This document shows positions 50,451 through 63,990 of a stretch of DNA of 64,000 nt, one piece after another; the first letter of the stretch is position 1, and the number at the start of each line of letters is the position of its first letter. The notes below the pieces were generated by a model that searched no databases, was not told where the DNA came from, and was given only the letters and a program-made list of their open reading frames with translations. Where the stretch lies: assembly GCA_025331445.1 (NCBI GenBank), contig JAIWNE010000003.1:372001-436000 (forward strand). The letters run 5' to 3'. Source of the stretch: Blakeslea trispora. Taxonomy: Eukaryota; Mucoromycota; Mucoromycetes; Mucorales; Choanephoraceae. Made by a program: the position numbers and the translations under genes.

Positions 50451-51608
50451 CATTTCTGGTTGATAGTCTTTTGAGAAGGTGAAATCGCTTATTTAGAAGC
50501 ATTTGACTAAAGTATGCCTTTTTTTTTTTTTACTGTCTCTCTTTAAAGAAAAGGCGCCCTTTGGTATTGAAATGACTGTAGGCGAATGATCTTAGAAATA
50601 TTGCATACAAATGATCATCATATACTTCTTATAAAAGGCGCTGAATGAAAGTTCTTTTCTCCTATTCATTTGTTTCTTTATTTGTCACGCACAAATAACG
50701 CATACTAAGCCAACGATTAAAATGAACATGGGAGTTGCGATCCAGTCCTTTTCAAACACGACATAAATCAATTCTTTGTGTAAGGTATTTTTCTATCTAA
50801 CTGCAATCGCTTCATTCGCTTGTGTTCAACATCCGCTCTGTTGCTCATGTACCACCTACTACACCGTATTTTCGCACGATTGCTTCGTTAGAGAACGAAA
50901 GAGGTGTATAAAGGATCAACTTGATTGAAAAGGAAAGGTCAACCAACAAGAAGAAAGCACCAGGCTATACATAAGCAATGACGCTAAACTAAAGGTAAGT
51001 TGTCCTCACAGGGCAAAAAGAGAGTTACTCAAACGAGAAAGTAAGATATAATGCAAAGTCAATTGTTCGGTTCAAGTTCTATCTCTTCAATTCATTTGTA
51101 AACTTTCAAAATATTTAACTGGTAGAAAAAAAGAGCACTATACCAAATGATTCTGACACTAGTTTAGTTAAAACTGTAGTTGAAACACTTTGTATAAGTT
51201 GTCTATCAAAATTGCTCAAGCAACTAGGACTATCGGAATTTATAAAACTGAAAAGCAGTCATTAACTCCTTCAAAAAGGCATTTGCATTCTTCTCTTTAG
51301 CGAACAAAGAGAAAAACAGACCTGGCCAATTTAGCTGGTTTTTACTTACTATATCTCAGTGCAAAGTGCAAGCATGTCACTTGAGTTACACACTTGATAG
51401 ATGAAATACATCGTTTAGATGTTCAAGATCAAGGTCAAAATTAACCAATAAAGCGGAGGTTGGGACAGCCTTTTGTCCTGATCTTTAGCTCTGATTGGAC
51501 AAGTAAATTAGAAAAATTTTCAAACCTAAAAAAAGTTAAATAAAAGACTTTCAAAGCGCGTTACTTATCATCTTTCTTCCACCGTTTCTTTAAACAAAAC
51601 TTACGAAC
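50451..51608. other. Intergenic, promoter side of the SAH hydrolase gene
   Basis: No coding segment. Proximal elements are given separately; the rest is AT-rich with one T12 tract near 50519-50531. Confidence 0.45.
51445..51498. promoter_or_regulatory. Paired CCAAT boxes upstream of SAH hydrolase
   Basis: CCAAT at 51445-51449 and its inverse ATTGG at 51494-51498, 160 and 111 bp before the ATG. They may bind a HAP/CBF complex (inference). A TTAAATAAAAG element near 51536-51546 could act as TATA. Confidence 0.4.
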
Positions 51609-53166
51609 ATGTCCACCAACTACAAGGTCGCCGATATCTCCCTTGGTAAGTGAGCAAAAAATGAAAGCACTTATCAGAACACGTCAACTTACATATTTTT
51701 TGATGATTAGCCGCTTTCGGTTTGAAGGTAATTTATACATAGGTTTACATAGAAATCAAGGATATATACTAAGCATGTCACATTTTTATCTGTGCCTTGC
51801 AACTTCTAGGAAATTGAAATTGCGTAAGTTGTTGACAAACATTTTAACAGACGCATGAACTAAAGTTAGCCTATGTTTAGCGAAAACGAAATGCCCGGTT
51901 TGATGGAAATCGCTCGCAAGTACGGTCCTTCTCAACCTCTTAAGGGTGCCAGAATTGCTGGTTGTTTGCACATGACCATCCAAACTGCTGTCCTTATCCG
52001 TACCTTGATTGCTCTCGGTGCCGAAGTTACTTGGTCTTCATGTAACATCTTCTCCACTCAAGATCACGCTGCTGCTGCCATTGCTGCCTCTGGTGTTCCT
52101 GTCTACGCCTGGAAGGGTGAAACTGATGAAGGTAAGTGCTTGTGTTGATGTTTAATGAAGAAAACCTTCAACTAATATATGGTCAATAGAATTCATCTGG
52201 TGTATTGAACAAACCCTCATGTTCCCTGACGGTCAACCCCTTAACATGATCTTGGATGATGGTGGTGACTTGACCAACATTGTTCACGAAAAGTACCCTC
52301 ACTTGCTTCCTGGTATCAAGGGTCTTTCCGAAGAAACCACCACTGGTGTTCACAACTTGTACAAGATGTTCAAGAACGGTGCTCTTAAGCTCCCTGCCAT
52401 CAACGTCAACGACTCCGTCACCAAGTCCAAGTTCGATAACCTTTACGGTTGTCGTGAATCTCTCGTCGATGGTATCAAGCGTGCCACCGATGTTATGATT
52501 GCCGGTAAGGTCTCTGTTGTTGCTGGTTACGGTGATGTTGGTAAGGGTTGTGCTGCTGCTCTCCGTGCTTTCGGTTCTCGTGTTATCGTTACCGAAGTTG
52601 ATCCTATCAACGCTCTTCAAGCTTCTATGGAAGGTTATGAAGTTACCACCATGGAAAAGGCTGTTAAGGAAGCCAACATTTTCGTCACCACCACCGGTTG
52701 TCGTGATATCATTGTTGGTCGTCACTTTGAAGAAATGAAGGATGATGCTATTGTCTGTAACATTGGTCACTTCGATATTGAAATTGATGTCGCTTGGTTG
52801 AAGGCCAACGCTGCTTCTGTTTCTAACATCAAGCCTCAAGTTGACCGTTTCACCATGAAGAGCGGTCGCCACATCATTCTCCTTGCTGAAGGCCGTCTTG
52901 TCAACTTGGGTTGTGCCACTGGTCACCCCTCTTTCGTCATGTCCAACTCTTTCTCCAACCAAGTTTTGGCTCAAATTGCTCTCTGGACCGAACCCGAAAA
53001 CTGGACCATTGGTGTTCACGTTCTCCCCAAGAAGTTGGATGAAGAAGTTGCTCGTTCTCACTTGAAGAAGCTCGACGTTGAACTTACTGTTCTCTCTCCC
53101 GTCCAATCCGAATACCTTGGTCTTGCTACTGAAGGTCCCTACAAGCCTGACCACTACCGTTACTAA
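51609..53166 (+). CDS. SAH1: S-adenosyl-L-homocysteine hydrolase
   Basis: Five exons: 51609-51645, 51711-51727, 51810-51823, 51881-52131 and 52190-53166, giving 431 residues (human 432). Joining the first four gives [25 protein letters not shown], the universal N-terminus; exons 2 and 3 are only 17 and 14 nt. Exon 4 has [15 protein letters not shown] and [16 protein letters not shown]. Exon 5 has [10 protein letters not shown], the NAD-binding [43 protein letters not shown] and the conserved KPDHYRY end that closes the cofactor site. It splits SAH into adenosine and homocysteine, keeping methyltransferases running. Codon bias is strong, suggesting high expression. The opposite strand shows a 323-codon stop-free frame, considered a by-product. 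Confidence 0.97.
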
Positions 53167-53468
53167 GTTAACGTTCCAGGTTTTTTCTGTATATCATTCA
53201 TATCTTAAAAGGAGCGATCACTTATTAGATTCCCCTTTTTGTAAAAAAAAAAGAAAAGATGAACGTTTCAACATGTTCTTTCAAATTACATGCTAGTGGT
53301 GCACATAAAAAACTATATAAAATAATAAACTGGCATTTCAACATGTATCATAGTACTAAAGAAAGCTGACATCAAGTGTTTATGATTGGTTGCATTATTT
53401 GTGGTATAAATCGTTGTATTTTTTTTCTTTTTATCTTTTCTTTGTCTTTTTTACCAGTCTACCTTGAG
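53167..53468. other. Short intergenic spacer
   Basis: 302 bp holding the SAH hydrolase 3' UTR (AATAATAAA near 53321) and the GPI-PLD-like gene promoter; nothing else seen. Confidence 0.5.
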
Positions 53469-56400
53469 ATGACTTTGACTCGATCTTGGCTTGTCTTATT
53501 GTTGACTCTGCTGCAGTGCTTGAAGCTTGAAGCTTGTGGAATGTAATAACAGACTTATGTTGAGCCTGACTTAAATTCATTTTCTCTCTTTCATTTTAGT
53601 GCTGTACATAATGAGATTACTTTTCGTTCTCTAGAAAATTTCATTCCCAAAGATGCAGTACAACTTGCTTATAAAAATGACATTTTGGCCTCTCCAAGCT
53701 TTACACAAGCAGGTTCATTTTTTCCGGACTGGTAAATTGAATGAGTGTTCATGTATATACATACACTGTATTGACTTAATCAAATTAAGGGGTTATCAAT
53801 GCCTTGGTAATAATCAGCAATCTGAAGACGGTAAATAGGCTCCTTTTGCTTGTTTCTTGGTGATTGATATTTTTTTTTCTTGATTAGCGCATTGGCCATC
53901 ATTCATCAAAGAAGCAGTTAATTATATTCGAGATGTATACCCTGCTCAGCAATATCATACTAGTCAGCATGTCAAAGTAAGGTTGGCTTCTTGAGAATTC
54001 TTTCTTCTTGTCTAATGTCACTATACGTAGGGGCTTATATCGTTTGTTTTTGCTATCATGTCACATGGTATAGCCGATGTAAAATGGCATAGTCTGAATG
54101 GTCTTTCAGACTATTTTGTCTCTGCTATGGCGAATGTTGATTTTCATGAGAATTACCCAGAAGCTCATACTGCTGCTGATGCAGGTGCCGAATTCACTCT
54201 TAGACATTCAAACAGATTATCTTATATAAACGAGACATGGCAAGTGCCAGTTAAAGATTTGGTTGAAATTTATAGACGCCTATATGCTACCAAACCTTAT
54301 TTTGGCCGACGAGTGCCTTTACAGTCGCATATTCAGTATTGTATGACAGCAGCCTTTGCAGCTTCGAAAGTGGACATTGAGTTTGGCCAATTTATGTTTG
54401 GCTATTATGGATCCAAGAGTCCATTTTTGACAGAAGAAATGTATGACTATCATAAAGGAGGTAAACATATCATACCTAAAACTAAAATTTCGTTTTTGAA
54501 GATTGTAACTTATTAAAAATCAAAACGATAACAAAGGTGTGGAAGATATGTCGGCAAGCGTATCGGATTGTTACACAGAACTGATTCATGCTTTTGAGAA
54601 TGGTGCAACACATACCTGGCCAGATAGCCTGTGTTCGGACTATTTCTATGCAGATGCAACATCAAAAAGCTCAGGATGTAACCATCCATATCCTGCATCT
54701 CCTTCTCTAGATTCTACTTATCAGCACTATGATCCTGTTACGGGCATATTGACTATCACTGCTCGTCATAAAGAACCAACTGATAGTCAAAAGCAAGACT
54801 CATTGCTTCCTGTAGTTACTGTTGTACCACAGCATCAAAGCAAGCCAAATAGACAAACACCATTTAGCCTATTATCCTCATCTGCCTCAAATCCATTCAT
54901 AAAGAAATGCTTATCTTTAGATCGTCAAGACAATTTTTCTGACATGACATTGACCATACCTATGACTTCTTCACGTGTAGGACATCAAATTGTCTCGGGA
55001 GATTTCAATGGTAATCAACGTACGGACATTGCCATTTCAGCTCCCTATCATCTTGACGATGAAACACATCAACAAACAGGCGCAGTTTATATCTTGAATA
55101 GTGCGGCTAACATGATACCGAACAAGCATCCTAATACTCATTTTGCCTATGACATTCGAAACTTGTCACAAACAGTACTTCAAGGTACTGTTCGTCATGG
55201 AAGATTTGGTTGGTCTATGCTTGCGATCGACATGAATCAAGACGGCATTGATGATCTTGCTGTCTCGACACCTTTTGGAGATCAAGGAGGAAAAATCGAT
55301 ATCTTTTTTGGTCAAGCACATATGGGTCTTTCTCAACAACCGATGATACGAATTGGATTTCCGTCTTACCAATCACTTTCGGGCACTGTCTTCGCAGCAG
55401 TTGATATTAATTCAGATGGTTACAACGATTTGGCTGTAGGGTGCCCATTGTGTAGCATACAGGGGATTTCTCAAGTGAGTAAGGAGATTGTAAACTCTTG
55501 CTTAACTCACATCATTTGATTTAGGTAGGCGTTGTTCACATCTTTCAGAGCTTTTGCAAACTTTGTGATGTCCCCACTTTCTCACAACCTGACATCAGTG
55601 TTCAGAATCCCAGCAAATCAGCGTATGACCGGTTCGGCGAATCGATTCTGTTGATCAAAGATACTCTTCTGATTGGTGCTCCAGGATATTCCACAGAAAC
55701 CAAGCAAAGAGTAGGAAGAGTGTATGCTTTCGATGCAAAAACTCAAAGACTCAAATGGACTATGACAGGCACTAGAGAATTTCAACAATTCGGAAGGTGA
55801 CACATTCTTTTTTATTTTGACTCTAGTCTTACCTGAGTTCTAACCTTAGTTTTAATTAAAAATAGAGTCCTTATTTCAGACAATAACAATGACATCGTGG
55901 CTATTTCTAGTCCATCAGAAGTAAGATACATGTGTTTGTTGCAGCTCTATGTTTATGTCTGACATCGCAATTACATAGGGAACAACTTTTGGCTTGAAGA
56001 GCTATTGGCAAGCAGGTACAGTTAGAGTTTATGACTGGAACCAAATGCAACCATCTATCGAGATGATTGTAACCGACATTGACTTGGAACGTGGTATGAT
56101 GAGCATGATTAAGGGTCGCACAAATGCAGGTCATTTAGGACAATCACTTTCAGTATTCAAAGATAATAATGGCAATGGCATTTGGATTGGAGAACCCATG
56201 TCAGAACAAGGTATGAAGTTTGGTTAAAGCTTTCCTTTCATCTACTTAAGCACATGTCTTGAAATAGAGAACGGAAGAGTTTATCGCTGGTCTTTCGATC
56301 ATCGCATAGAATGCATCAATAACGATCAAACGCTACTAGTAAGTGAAAAGAAATGTGCCTGACAGCGGAGTCTAAACCAGCCATCTCTTGTATTATTGAT

Positions 56401-56608
56401 AGGCTCGTTTTGGATCTCAGATCGGCCCACTAGGTACTGATGCTATTTGTATCACATCCCAAAGATATGGTCAAAACGCACGGTAGGGTGTACAAAACAA
56501 GATGATTCAAAGGCTATGTATTGTACTAACTTCTTTGTCTGTTAATTCCATAGCTTTTCTGGTGCTGTGACTTTATTGCAGAAGAAAAAGCGATACCAAC
56601 AAGTATAG
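53469..56608 (+). CDS. GPLD1: GPI-specific phospholipase D-like protein (Zn-PLC domain plus FG-GAP propeller), one frame break
   Basis: Twelve exons: 53469-53542, 53600-53732, 53790-53830, 53888-53976, 54031-54460, 54537-55474, 55525-55796, 55866-55920, 55979-56210, 56268-56338, 56403-56482 and 56554-56608, about 822 residues. A signal peptide (RSWLVLLLTLLQCLKLEA) precedes CGIAVHNEITFR, the family N-terminus. The phospholipase domain continues with FFPDWGYQC, AHWPSFIKEAVNYI, MSHGIADVKWHSL and DFHENYPEAHTAADAG, rich in metal-binding His and Asp. FG-GAP repeats follow: GDFNGNQRTDIAISAP, DMNQDGIDDLAVSTP, DINSDGYNDLAVGCP and further degenerate copies. The enzyme would release GPI-anchored proteins extracellularly or in the secretory path. 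Exon 2 has one extra T in TTTT at 53700-53703, so ILASPS and the following FTQAGSFFPDW are in different frames and no splice alternative fixes it. Either an assembly error or a damaged allele. Confidence 0.85.
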
Positions 56609-56816
56609 AGTGTTTTTTTTTGAAAGAAGAAAAAAGGAAGCTCGCCCTGAGATTGATTGCATAACAGTGTCTTTATATCCCAAAAAAAAAAGAGAGTCCC
56701 AAAATAAATATTTTTTTTCTGGAATATTTAACATGAAGTAATGTCCCTTCCTTTCTTCTTTTTTTTTCTTTTTCTATTATCTCCGTTGTTCTATTTCCTT
56801 CTCTTTCCTTTAAACA

Positions 56817-57714
56817 ATGACTATTAAAAAGAAAACTTCTGGTCAATTGACAGGACGTCGATCAGAACCAAAACTATTCCGATGTACAGGATTTGGAAAC
56901 TGTAGCATGGTGTTTACTCGAAGTGAACACTTGGCTAGACATGCCCGCAAACATACGGGAGAGGTAAGTCATTGTCATGTCAATTGGCTTATAAAATCAA
57001 CAATTAATGTGTTGATAGAAACCGTTTCAATGCATATCCCCAGGATGCAATCGCATGTTTAGCCGATTTGACAATATGATGCAGCATGCTAATACCCACA
57101 CTCGTATGAAAAAGAAAGACATCTTTCAAAAGGAAGAAGATGAGTCACCTTCAGCTGATCAAGTACATATCCATCCTGCACCTTCCTATCCTCCTACACC
57201 TTCGCCACCAAAATCATATCAAGATGTCAATGAGCATTTTTACTACACACAATCTAATTGCTGCTCGCCCATATTACCACCACCATCTATTTCACACTCT
57301 ATCTATTGTTCTCCTGATATGATGTCCCTTCCAATACATTATGCGACTCCTACTCATTCTTACTATACTCAACTGTCTCCTCATGCTCATCATTCAAGCT
57401 CGCATCGTGCCTTACCTACTCATTCACTAAACCGAAAAAACAGTTTTGATGACCACACAAAGCATCAGCTCCCCTCACCTGTCAATACTGTATTTGAAGC
57501 AAATGAGCCAATGATCAAAATAGAAGGTGTTGAGATTACACAAGATGAATATGAAGCCATTGAGGGCTTCAGTCGACTTGTTAGTACACCCATTGTACAT
57601 CAGGCACGACATTTGTCCAACCCTACACTTTTGTCGAGAAACTCAAATCTAAACTCTTTTCGTCAACAGGTTGCTGTAAGTCAAGAATCTTTTCAACGCT
57701 ATTCTTATTTATAA
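56817..57714 (+). CDS. C2H2 zinc-finger transcription factor (two fingers, MSN/Seb-like)
   Basis: Two exons, 56817-56963 and 57019-57714, give 280 residues. Two adjacent fingers near the N-terminus: [22 protein letters not shown] with ARKH, then [30 protein letters not shown]. The intron falls exactly in the TGE|KPF linker. The RSEHLARH recognition helix resembles those of stress-response (AGGGG/STRE) or glucose-responsive factors, so a DNA-binding regulator is clear but the target is not. The rest is Pro/Ser/His/Tyr-rich ([26 protein letters not shown]) with a short acidic element ([20 protein letters not shown]) that may be an activation or interaction motif. Only 208 bp separate it from the GPI-PLD-like gene. 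Confidence 0.85.
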
Positions 57715-59514
57715 GCTGAAAACTACCCAATCAATTGTTTGCATTCCTTCACCCCCTTTCACTGCATATTTGACAGGAGATTCTGAAGAAGAAAAAAAAA
57801 AAAATTTTTTTCTTTAAAAAAACTAAAACTCTTGTCTTTTTTTTTTCCATTGTGTAATAATCAATCATACTTATTTATCACCCTTCTCTCTATTCTGTAA
57901 TATATTTGAGGAAATTGAAATACTCTTTTTTCCCTTGCTACTATTGTCTACCTGTAACTAATCAATAAAATAACACTCACAAATACAAAATAATCCTAAT
58001 TGAGCTTATTTAAGAACATAAAGCATGTATCTGCTCTATATTTCAGAAGATTCTGGGCGTTTCTTTTTGAGCATTTGTGTTCTGTTTTATGTGTTAGAGA
58101 AGCAACTCTTTTTTTTTTCCTTTGGCTTTCTGCACTTTATTCACACTGTTTGCCGATTTTTGAAAGCCAAATAATCCAGATATTGAGTTGTAAATTGCTT
58201 AGGGATAAGATGGACTTTTCTTGGATACAAGACAATACGAAGCATGCTGATTCAATAGTCGCGATTTCTAAAGCCAAATGCTTGCAATGAGCCGAACCAA
58301 ATCAGAAAGAAGGACTGTATTGTCTGATATTTTCTTAATACTCGGTCTGTTCAGCTATAGTCTCTTTGTATTAATGCTGCAAGCTTCAAGCGGTCTATTG
58401 ATGAAATTGTGTCTAATCCCTCCTCGTTTGCGACATGACATCCAAATTTCCTCACCTTTGCTTTTTTTTTGCAGCTATAGATAACTCTAACAATTCCTGT
58501 TTCAGTAAAATTGCGATATATAAGCTACAGTCAACTATTTCTCGCTGTAAGGCATTGCAGTTTTCGAAAAAAAAAAAGAAATACGACGCAATTCATCCTT
58601 TTCCTTGAAGCTGAAAACTTGAGACAATATAAACTTGGCATAACAAAGATACACAATACTTATATGATCTGTGATAAACAGCTATTCTTTATGAAATTTC
58701 ACAATGGTGTTCGCTGAAAAAAGCAGAACGAGATTGAAGCAAAGTCGACACAAAATATAAGAAATAGTCCCTCCTTTATTTTTGTGTGAAAAGAAGTTCT
58801 GATGTAAAGACCTTTTGATATTTACACTAGCCAAAATTCAAGATGAAATGTAAGCGTTGCACATACTGATGTCTTGAATTTGAAATTGTACGACTGTTTT
58901 TTTTTTCTACCAGCACACTCAAAAGAAAACCCCCATAATATGGATAAATTACAGCACCTCACTAGTGTCCTAAAGTGAAAAAGCGGAATATAGCACTGAC
59001 TTAACTTTCTTTCTGTGGTTTTATATGTTCATAAAAAGAATTTAATTCCTAACAAGGGAAGACATCTTTTTTATTGACCATTTGACCTTTCAACTAATTA
59101 ATTTGTCATCTACTTGTCAGCGCAAAAAAAAACAACCTATTTTTTCATCTGTGCGAATGAATTAAGGAAGAACAGATCCGTTTCTCATTACTATACGCCT
59201 TCAATAACAGTACATTGAAGTTGTTGTAGAGATTTGCTCTTTTTTCTCGATAAAAAGGCTAGATTGAAGGTGCAAAAGATTAAACTCCCAAACATCTATT
59301 TGTGTTTTTCTTTATTAATGCATTAGCAATCTTTTTGAATGACCATCAAGTACAAAAATGGTAAAAAAAAGGAAGAAATAATAAAGCCAACCACCATTCC
59401 ATAAACGGATGAGCATTACATTTAAAGAAAGCAAAAAGAGGGTAAAAATTCAAATATAAAAGGCAGCCATCCCAGCCTATTCTTGTGTCTCTTCATTCAT
59501 TGCTTCCTCTTAAC
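57715..59514. other. Intergenic, no gene seen
   Basis: AT-rich 1.8 kb; short frames with Phe-rich runs only. The last 60 bp hold the TATA box of the secreted-protein gene. Confidence 0.45.
59455..59462 (+). promoter_or_regulatory. TATA box of the small secreted protein gene
   Basis: TATAAAAG 53-60 bp before the ATG at 59515, in an otherwise gene-free flank. Confidence 0.65.
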
Positions 59515-59739
59515 ATGGTCTCTTTCTCGAACTTATTGCTTGCTGGTATTGCTTTAATGGTTGGTGTCAGTGCTGCACCCTCTGCCGGTACTCATCAAGA
59601 CTTGAAACATTACCACGCCATTGTTGAATCCGACTTTGCTCTTCAACCTCGCGGATGTGGTGATATCTGCTGTACAACCCCTATCAACTGCTGTATCTTT
59701 TATGGTGGTGTTTACAAGAATGGCCACTGTGAGAAATAA
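59515..59739 (+). CDS. Small secreted cysteine-rich protein, family unknown
   Basis: Single exon, 74 residues. Residues 1-20 are a typical signal peptide (NLLLAGIALMVGVSA then AAPS). A short pro-region without Cys follows, ending LQPR, which could be a processing site. The mature end would be only about 26 residues with six Cys in the pattern C-x3-CC-x5-CC-x11-C, starting GCGDICC. Six Cys in so short a peptide imply a disulfide-knotted fold, as in many secreted fungal peptides; no function can be assigned. A good TATA box and a clean 3' flank (AATAAAG near 59789) support expression. Confidence 0.72.
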   Translation: MVSFSNLLLAGIALMVGVSAAPSAGTHQDLKHYHAIVESDFALQPRGCGDICCTTPINCCIFYGGVYKNGHCEK

Positions 59740-61172
59740 GGAATACATCTATGTCCTTTCCTCTTGATGTTGCTTCTCTTCCCATATCAATAAAGCTTCA
59801 AAGCACAAAAGGTTTCAATAATAAAATTTTTCTTTTTTGCTTGAAAAATACATGAAGTAGTGTCGTCCAAATGCATCAAGTTTGAAAGATCTAGGAGCCA
59901 ATATGATTGGCTCCTTTGGATCATCCGGTTTTGTGATTAAGCTTAAGGAACAACAAGCTGCCACTCACTTGAAAGTGGGTTTCAAGAGAAAAGAAACAGT
60001 ATTCATATACCTTGAATAACTATAACAAAGAGCATTTGAAGAGAAACCAATCACCATGCGTTTCTTAAGACTTAAGTGTCAAGACGCTCTAAAGCAAAAA
60101 AGTCAACAGAGGTTTTGAATTAAAAATAAAGCAAGCGGTCATTACTCTAAAAGGTCAAATCAAAGTAATATTTATGAAAGTTGTCTTGCGCATTACGGGA
60201 ATTTTCCATCCAAAAGGACAGCTTCCAGCAACCAACATTTAAAATTTCATCCAGAATTCCCTGTTGTAATGCTGCGCTCAAATACGAGACAGACGAGAAA
60301 CGAACCTTTTCATTCCTGTAGTATTGAGTGTCGCCCTCACCTTCTTGGGAAGTATGACATCATATTCTACTCTCCTCTTACAGGCTTCTGAATCTTTGAA
60401 GTAATGAATGAAAGTAGTTCTTTGCCTTTAGCTTCTAGAGCCAAAGTTGAGCTCAGCTTATAGTTCTTGAGTAACTAAATTGATGTGCTTCATCAAGTTC
60501 CTGCTTTTGATATTAATAAAAAGCAGCCTGCAATTTATTTGATGCGCTTCTTCTTTCACTAGTTTATTTTTTTTTGTTTTCAAGGAAAAACATCTGTAAA
60601 AGAACCTTGAACTCGCACTCCTAACTCAAAGGAACTTCTCTATAAACTTTTTGAATAGCGTAAATCTTCTTATTACTCCACAAATGAATATAGTCATCTA
60701 AAATACCAAAGTATCAGCTACAATGATTACTGTTAATTGATCCACAGTAAAAAAAAAAGGGAATATATTGATATATTGGTACTCTTTGTATCAATAGATA
60801 ATGGAAGCTAACTGGCATTCATATATGTTTGTCTTTATTTCAATAGTTAGTTTACTTCTCATATAGCTTCCCAACTTTGATCAGTAAAATATCTGATTGA
60901 AATTCTACAGTAAAAATAACTAAAACCCTGTTGATTCTATTATAAAGAGCCTTAAAGGTGAATTTTGCAAATACTCGGTTGCTTTTGTATGCAAAAATTC
61001 TGCGGGAAGTCTTTTTAAAGACTCACATTTTACTTTGGTATTTGAAGTCTAGAGACACTGCGACCCCCCAAATTTTCTAATGTCAACTGAGTTCAATTGA
61101 CATGTTTAAATTAAGAGCGTCATTTTTTTTTGTCTATATACTTTTCTTTTACTTTTTCTGTATCTTTTAATA
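59740..61172. other. Intergenic, no gene seen
   Basis: AT-rich, with GGCTCC...GGAGCC inverted segments near 59894-59914 (AGGAGCCAATATGATTGGCTCCT), probably a transcript 3'-end hairpin or chance. TATATA at about 61135-61140 lies about 35 bp before the next gene. Confidence 0.45.
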
Positions 61173-62673
<1,501 letters not shown>

Positions 62674-63670
62674 ATATTACAAATAAAATAAAATTGTGTG
62701 TATACAAATTGCTAATACTTATTCAAGGAGAACATTGGGACATAATTTATGTAGTACGAGCTATTGATCTATATGTATAAATTGACTCTGTTATTGCTTT
62801 ATAAGTGACTAATACTTGATATACTTTAAGTAGTATCTAAAGAAGAGTTGTAGTTCAATTTGGCAATGCAACTAAATTGAACATTTTGTATTTTGCGCAG
62901 AAAGACCCAAAGAAAAGTAGACATGCCATGAAAACTTCAATAGCTGTCACAAATGTTTGGAGAAGTTGCTGTTAGTCAAAGTTCAAGACAGCAGCTCTTT
63001 TTGTTCTTTCTTGAAAAAAGACTATATACATAGTTGCAAATTTTTTTTCCTGTTTGGTTAGTGCAGAGAGTTCAGAAGAACGTTGTAGGAAGAGGAGGAC
63101 ACTCTTTGATGCTTGCAGTGATATTTGTGGCGATTGCACCCTACTTGATATATATTTGTTCTTTGACAAAAACAAATAAATAAAAGAAAGACAGTATGGT
63201 GAGATTGCTTCAAGTTGTCAATCATGGTGTAAACTAGAGTTATCCTTGTCATGATTATTTGATTCAACTATTCATCAAGATGAGAAACCATGGAAACAAA
63301 AATTGTGATAACAATCCATAAACCTGCTCTCTCTCTAATCCAAACACAAAATAAAACAGCTCAGAAAAAAAAAAGACACCATACAGTTGAACAGGCACAA
63401 AGGTAAATTATCTATTTCCAGTAAATGGTTTGTCTTGATGGCCATTGTGATTAAGCTATTCCAGCAGCATGCTAATTTAGAGCATCAATTTTTTTTACCA
63501 AGCTCTCTTCCAAATCAATTCCAACAAGTGTCCCATCCATTTCCGGAAGCAGCGTACTCTATTCCTTTTGCATTTCGATCTGGTTAAGGCAGTTCAACTT
63601 TTAAGCTGTATGCTCATGGGTCATTAAAATTTATTTAAATAAAACACTATTAATTCTACTCTATGCTTTC
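62674..63670. other. Intergenic, no gene seen
   Basis: Convergent 3' flanks of the dehydrogenase and the small secreted protein. AATAAAATAAAA just after the dehydrogenase stop is a likely poly(A) signal. No coding segment recognised. Confidence 0.45.
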
Positions 63671-63925
63671 TTAAGCATTCAAAGGCAATGGTGAGGCGGG
63701 CGTAGCTTTGGTATTAGGCTGATCCGTTGATTCTTCAGTTTTGTCTTTTGGCATCAATAGATGCTTTTCACTCTCTATAGTATGTCCCAATGAGATGTAC
63801 ATTAAATCAACGCCGTGCTTAGCTATGTGAGTTGCTTCGGTAACTTTGTTTTCATCTCTTTTATGAATAACTAGCGCATTGCATGACAAGGCCAGAGTCA
63901 AAAATACAATAAGAAAAGGACGCAT
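63671..63925 (-). CDS. Small secreted or membrane-targeted hypothetical protein
   Basis: Single exon, 84 residues. The N-terminus MRPFLIVFLTLALSCNA is a clear signal peptide. A dibasic KR (VIHKRDEN), a possible Kex2 site, follows. The remainder is hydrophilic, with a Thr/Pro/Ala-rich end, and the only Cys is in the signal peptide. A TATATAAAG element lies about 60 bp upstream. No family recognised; the short length and tidy promoter support a real gene but function is unknown. Confidence 0.6.
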   Translation of the reverse strand: MRPFLIVFLTLALSCNALVIHKRDENKVTEATHIAKHGVDLMYISLGHTIESEKHLLMPKDKTEESTDQPNTKATPASPLPLNA

Positions 63926-63980
63926 TTTTTATACAATAAAAAAAAAGAAAGATACTGGCAACAAGAAACATAATACAGCC

Positions 63981-63990
63981 CTTTATATAT
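63981..63990 (-). promoter_or_regulatory. TATA box of the minus-strand secreted protein gene
   Basis: ATATATAAAG read on the minus strand, about 56-65 bp before the ATG at 63925. Confidence 0.55.
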
